Below are positions 5,445 through 5,525 of a stretch of 5,525 bases of DNA, one piece after another. Made by a program: the position numbers and the translations under genes. The notes below the pieces were generated by a model. It was given only the letters and a program-made list of their open reading frames with translations, was not told the DNA's origin and did not search any database. The DNA is from Desulfoplanes sp. GTDB taxonomy: Bacteria; Desulfobacterota; Desulfovibrionia; Desulfovibrionales; Desulfomicrobiaceae. The stretch is from positions 1-5,525 of the forward strand of contig JAQVZR010000149.1 in NCBI GenBank assembly GCA_028708105.1, given 5' to 3'. The number at the start of each line of letters is the position of its first letter. Positions within the stretch are counted from its first letter, which is position 1.

Positions 5445-5525
5445 TTATTCGTTTTCTCCTTGTGTTATCTTTTTAAAAATAGTATGCAGCCACTCGTCTA
5501 ACGTTTGGGCCTTTGTGATTTTTAC
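5445..5525 (-). CDS. Possible C-terminal end of a convergent gene (partial, unknown product)
   Basis: Read on the minus strand from the window edge, one frame is open for 26 codons and ends at TAA (5447-5445). Its last residues are AQTLDEWLHTIFKKITQGENE preceded by VKITK, shown here in two pieces. The mix of charged and hydrophobic residues, with an amphipathic helix-like pattern and a polar tail, looks like a real protein C-terminus. I do not recognise the family. Another minus frame is also open for 16 codons, so chance is possible. No clear minus-strand terminator follows the stop within the gap. The gene, if real, would be convergent with aspA. Confidence 0.3.
   Translation of the reverse strand, partial: VKITKAQTLDEWLHTIFKKITQGENE

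Noticed and set aside
5273..5476. 67-codon plus-strand frame after aspA
   Set aside because: Its ATG lies in the loop of the aspA terminator, with no sensible ribosome site, and the product looks random.
1..5525. CRISPR arrays, insertion sequences, phage or defence genes
   Set aside because: No regularly spaced repeats, transposase motifs, terminal inverted repeats or integrase-like sequences were found on either strand. All large coding regions are housekeeping genes.

Overview
The window is an ordinary bacterial housekeeping segment with four complete genes on the plus strand, a gene tail at the left edge and a possible gene tail on the minus strand at the right edge. The order dnaX (3' end) - ybaB - recR is the classic DNA replication/recombination cluster found across bacteria. 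It is followed by a RecD2-type helicase gene and an aspartate ammonia-lyase gene. The moderately GC-rich sequence and the recalled style of the RecR and YbaB proteins (NLPxPLxxVVxR, LKWPE, GGLLSPLDGV, RLAQGIPxGxE in RecR) suggest a sulfate-reducing member of the Desulfovibrionales (Desulfobacterota, formerly Deltaproteobacteria). This assignment is an inference from memory of the families and was not searched.

Layout. Bases 1-53 hold the last codons of a probable dnaX. ybaB (122-430) follows 68 bases downstream with a strong ribosome binding site. A 202-base gap (431-632) holds a terminator-like hairpin with seven T's, a T/G-rich stretch and a long stable hairpin that ends just before the recR ribosome binding site. 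recR (633-1238) starts at TTG and is followed by a strong intrinsic terminator at 1312-1340. recD2 (1422-3605) starts at GTG. A 231-base gap with several weak symmetric elements leads to aspA (3837-5249), whose best start is a GTG behind a near-perfect ribosome binding site. A clear terminator (5261-5292) closes aspA. The final 233 bases hold an imperfect direct repeat spaced 50 bases apart and, at the edge, a possible C-terminus of a convergent minus-strand gene.

Functionally, DnaX (clamp-loader subunit), YbaB (nucleoid-associated protein), RecR (RecA loading at gaps) and RecD2 (5'-3' helicase) all act in DNA replication, repair or chromosome organisation. aspA is metabolic (aspartate to fumarate plus ammonia) and looks transcriptionally separate. 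I found no mobile element, CRISPR array, RNA gene, phage gene or defence system. Nothing here looks like a new biological system; the most notable points are in the non-coding gaps and in the use of non-ATG start codons by three of the four complete genes.
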